From Pterois miles (taxonomy: Eukaryota; Chordata; Actinopteri; Perciformes; Scorpaenidae): 64,000 nucleotides of DNA. The DNA is taken from positions 14,517,501 through 14,581,500 of the forward strand of contig CAMQGK010000008.1 of NCBI GenBank assembly GCA_947000775.1. The letters run 5' to 3'. A program made the position numbers and the translations under genes. Numbering within the stretch: the first letter of the stretch is position 1; each line of letters begins with the position of its first letter. Shown one piece after another: positions 60,054 to 64,000 of the stretch. The notes below the pieces were generated by a model, which saw only the letters and a program-made list of their open reading frames with translations, was not told the DNA's origin and searched no databases.

Positions 60054-60370
60054 AAGGTACGGTTGTCAATCTTAATGCAATAATAATGCATTAATGCAAA
60101 TTTGTTTTAACCAGACATGCCCACTATATGATAATCACATGTAGTTTAGGGCAAGTCATAGTCAAGTCAGCACACTGACTGGTTTATGCTAAATGCAGTA
60201 CCTTTGAGGGTTTGTGGACGATATTTTCATTGTTTCATGTTGTTATTGATTTCCAGTAATAGATATATCCACAACATTGCATAAAGCAGCATATTTGCCC
60301 ACTCCCATGTTCATAAGAGTATTAAATACTTGACAAATTTAGGGTACACTTTGAACATGATGAAATATGA
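60054..60370 (+). mobile_element. GGGCTGTCA-ended repeat, copy 9 (internally deleted)
   Basis: AGGTACGGTTGTCAATCTTAATGC jumps directly to AACCAGACATGCCCACTATATG, so about 240 bp of the family body is missing. It continues to CTTGACAAATTTAGGGTACACTTTGAACA. Confidence 0.8.
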
Positions 60371-63300
60371 AAATGTGGTAGATTACTCCTCTGCATAAAG
60401 AAAAAAGCAGTGACCTTTCACTGCTGAGGGATCAAGGTAAAGGCCTCACCTGCTGGATAAAGTTACGCTCAGCACGCTGACCGGCCGACGTCCCTCCGCT
60501 GCGTTGGATGGCAGACTTTTGTAAGATAGAGCGATTATTAAACCCAGTTCAGGTTGTCTCTCAGCTTGCCGTTTCCACAGACTCGTCCCCTCTCGTTCTT
60601 TCCGCAGCCTTCAAAAGTCACTCGTCTTTAGCCAGCTGATCCTCTTAGCGCCAGGAGGAGGATCTCCCTTTGACACAATGCGTTTGACGTTTGCAGCGTG
60701 AGGCCTGCTGGATGTGTATGAGGTGAGAGGAAACAAAGACGTTTGTTTTTATATATAAAAATATGTGGATTTCAAAAGGAAGGCGATCGCTAAGTCAGAC
60801 AGCCAGCTCAGTGTAATTAATAGTATGTTGCTTTCATAATGTGTATGTGAGGCCCTGCACTTTGTCTGAACCACTCTTATCTATACAAACAGCCATATAG
60901 TGCTTGCTGATTATGCTCTTGCATTTGGCAGGCAGAATGGGCAGTACGTCTCTTTCAACAGCGCCGGTAATCTCATCGCCACGTTTTTGCCAGTGTTTTT
61001 GTGACGCTGTTAACTCCTGATAATGACCAGCAGTCAGCAGTGTTTTTATTTATGCCCCAGACAGTCAGCACTCAGCAATCACTCTCTTGACATTTGACTG
61101 CCAAAATGCCTTTTATTTATTTATTTATTTTTAAAAAGTGTGGGTTGCGTACGAGCTGCAGTATGAGGATCTGTTTACGGGCGTGTCTTTGTCTGATAGC
61201 TGAAGGCGCCAGTTTTTATGATTTAATAACAACAATTACCACTTTGGGGGGAAAAGAACAGACAGTTTATCGGTCTCGGGATGGCTTGAACAGAGCTTGC
61301 TGTGTTTATGCTGCTGCTATCTCTTTGCTACACAGACATATTTGGGCGGAGGGTGGGCAGGTCGGGGGTGAGGTGATGTGTTCGCGCATGATAGATGGAA
61401 ATATGGTTTGTTGTTGTCATCCTTCAATGGCATCCTTGTTGTTTATTTGGCTCATTCCTCTCAATGTATTGCTTTAAAGGATTCAGTGAGAGGTGGGTAG
61501 TAGAAAAAAATATAGGAGATAAAGACGATGGAAGAAAGACGGAGAGACAAAGGGGAAATGGAGAGGTTGCAAAGAAGGGAAGTGAATCCAGCGTCTGTGA
61601 GAAATAGAGGCACTGCCAAGGGAATTTAAGAGAGAGTGGGTAAAGAAAGAAGTGGAAGATGGAGAGGAAGTCTTTGCTTTAATATTCTCCTGTATAAGGT
61701 TTAAATGAAAGAACCATGGCCTCAGTCCGGCTAGATAGATTCAGACTCTGGGGAAATGCAGAGGAGTCGGGGAAATGGTGAGTTCTTATGGACACTTATT
61801 TACTCAGGAAAGACCTTCCCTTCAGTGGGCTCCATCTTTCGGTCACCCATTGTTATTCCAGAAACAAAAGAATTGTGGGCCGGAGGAGTGTGTATGCATA
61901 TGTGTGCGAGTCAGTGTGTTTAAAGTATATAGATAAAGGTGGTGGAGCATGCAAAGAAAAGAGCACTTTAGCCTAATGCGCCATGATGTCTGGCTCGCCG
62001 AATGCATTTCACACATCTCTGCAGCTCACATTAGATCTGCATATTTCATAAGTGGAATGTTTATTTCATCATGTCTATCTCCAGCTCTTGCTTCATATTG
62101 ACGTGGCGCAGCCCCTCTGATCGCTGCACGGCCCCGGTTTCTTTCTATGTTCTTCTTGTATCCATTGTGTGTTTCATCCTCATTTACTCCAATTGCTTCC
62201 TTTGCACTTTAGGTCACACTGCAGAGTCAGCCCACACATTTTCTGTTGATGTTTTGCTGACTTATTTGCTAAAAAGAAAAGGAAAGACATTGACAGAATG
62301 AATTGAAGTAGATGCAGTAGATTTAAAGCAGCACCATGTTGAATTTGTATGTAAAAGTACACCTGTGTGATTAGCCAGTCAATTAGACAGTTGTCAGGCT
62401 GTTAAATAAGCATTACTGTTCACTATAAGCACCATAGACATGGGTCACTAGGGACCTACTGCATCGACTAGTAGGTTTTATCGTTCATTGACATGATAGA
62501 TCACCCTCAAGTCATCAAATAGTGCCGTTTGGTAAGTGTTCCTCGGCATCGGATACCAACGCATGGAGGCACCCTTTAGAGACCGTATGTTACAAACTGG
62601 ACTTTCAACTAACTCCTCTCAATGGCATTGTTCAACGGACAGTATTAATAGCATGAGCGTCTGCAAAGGGTCAATGGGTCAAACAAACAAGACTGTGAAC
62701 CAGGAGGCCAGTGTTCGTGTCCCATGTGAAACTAAAAGTAGCATTATTTTTATCACGTCAGCTGTCACTCATCGTTATCGTCGGCCCTGTGAGTCGCTAG
62801 TAGACAAGTAGACAACAGTGACCTCTGGTTTGTTTTGCTGAAGCAGAAGTCAGGCACTGTATAGAAAGTCCACATGGGGTGAAAGTCTGGGATGATCGAT
62901 GGGACACAAAACACCCGGGAGACCGAGGTTCGCTTCCCATCTGACACCAACTACATGAATTTGCCTTCTTATTCACAACTGTTGAGTCTGATTTTTTTGA
63001 AATTTTAATCCAAAACACAATGTTTTCTCTTAATTTAACAAGCGCTGCCTAAACCTAAAGAAGCCGTTTGTTTGTGTGCAAAACATGACATTTTATGCAG
63101 TTTTACATGTTAGAACAAGTTTCTTTTTTGCTTTCACTCTTACAACCTAGCAGGCATAGTAGGCCCATAACGACCCTCGATTCAGATTCAAATTAAATCC
63201 CATTGTCCGGTGCGGATACTCATCTTGGGCTGGATTGTCTGTGATCGCCCTCTAAAATGACCTCCCCCATCACCAGGACAACATATTCTGTCATTATCTT

Positions 63301-63412
63301 TCAAAAATGTATGGATGTTACAGAAATTTTCCTGATTTGCTACCCACTGTGTACGATTATGGTTTGGTTTAAAAGTTAGTAGGTAGTGGAAATCAAACTA
63401 CATTCTCAGGTA
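60371..63412. other. Intronic stretch, no gene seen
   Basis: A (TTTA)n patch at 61112-61130. About 62665-62720 is related to the 46.27-46.59 kb duplication. A 127-codon + strand frame (61094-61477) has no recognised domain. Confidence 0.5.
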
Positions 63413-63472
63413 TCAGATTTCGGTATCGGTATCAGTACCGGTTTCAGTATCAGTATCAGTATCAGTCATCTA
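63413..63472. repeat. Imperfect (GGTATC/AGTATC)n hexamer repeat
   Basis: Runs from CAGATTTCGGTATCGGTATC to AGTATCAGTATCAGTATC, about nine hexamers with changes. Confidence 0.85.
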
Positions 63473-64000
63473 CCTAGCCCCGCCTCCTCCCTATACATTG
63501 CTTCTCCCAGAAAGCGGAATCAAATGTTGTTTGAGCAATGACCAAACGACCAATTCTGCATTCACTGTTGGGATTGGGGTTGTTTCTGTTCTTCCTTGAA
63601 CTCGGATGTACAGTAAAGCAGCCATCTGTGAATCACTGTCACCATGTGAATAATCCAGTTATTGTCAATTTTTTGTCATCCTGTCAATATGTGATCACCA
63701 TGCTGAGAATTCGGGTTTCCACTTTGACGAGACTTTATAAAAGAAAAGCGGTTTGTGATCCTGTTATGGATGGATGACTATATGTGGCACTCTCTGATGT
63801 TGTTTGTGCTCACTGATGTTTTCCGACACATCCAATTTAGGTGATCTATCCCATGTGCATGCACGGCTCTGCAGTAAAATAAGGCTATTTTTAGCACCGT
63901 AGCTGTTCCTATCTGGGCTCATTTTGATGCAAGGTGCAGGATCCCACCATTAACAGCGATATGCGTTGCCAACCCATTCGATTCTCATTTTACAGTACGG
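63473..64000. other. Intronic stretch to window end, no gene seen
   Basis: No exon recognised; the next neurexin exon, which should begin with the rest of an Ala codon followed by the start of the LNS domain, is not visible here. Confidence 0.5.

Noticed and set aside
23436..64000. Next neurexin exon (start of the last LNS domain) or the splice-site-4 exon
   Set aside because: I scanned for the expected GTTYIF and RIPYRLGRVVDEWLLDKG-type coding text and saw none; probably beyond the window.

Overview
The window reads as non-coding DNA from a teleost fish (probably a percomorph) with one coding exon. Evidence for a ray-finned fish is (i) the exon itself, which matches the beta-specific first exon of neurexin-2, and (ii) a dense population of fish-type interspersed repeats: a tRNA-derived SINE, a LINE 3' end, hAT-like and TTAA-flanked non-autonomous DNA elements, and about nine copies of one element with 'GGGCTGTCA' ends. 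No bacterial operons, rRNA, tRNA genes, CRISPR arrays or viral genes are visible. Most open reading frames here are chance ORFs in intron or repeat sequence.

Layout. 1-562 is a minisatellite of 49-53 bp units with a three-unit higher-order repeat. 563-21540 is intronic sequence of the long (alpha) neurexin transcript on the + strand, filled with transposon remnants: a TIR element near 2.06-2.65 kb, a long-TIR MITE at 4.1-4.65 kb and a second copy at 11.1-12.06 kb that was split by a SINE, an AT-rich element at 5.9-7.0 kb, a 1.15-kb hAT-like element at 15.14-16.29 kb, and a TTAA-flanked MITE at 18.56-18.96 kb. 21549-23167 is the candidate promoter and 5' leader of the internal (beta) transcript: a long CT microsatellite, a CpG-rich segment, then a T-rich leader. 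23168-23435 is the beta-specific coding exon, ending in a GTAAG donor in phase 1. 23436-64000 is the next intron. It holds more repeats, including a three-level nested transposon at 40.17-41.42 kb, a LINE 3' end near 51.0-51.5 kb and a 238-bp hairpin at 56.85-57.09 kb. The next neurexin exon (start of the last LNS domain) was not found and probably lies beyond 64 kb.

How it works together. Neurexin genes make long alpha proteins from an upstream promoter and short beta proteins from an internal promoter. The internal promoter's first exon supplies a signal peptide and a short His-rich N-terminus, then splices into the shared last LNS domain. This window is centred on that internal promoter and exon. 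I saw no convincing novel protein-coding system. The most informative structures are evolutionary (nested insertions with readable target-site duplications, a SINE next to its possible LINE partner type) and regulatory (splice-acceptor-like signals beside the beta start, and in a pyrimidine tract inside a repeat).
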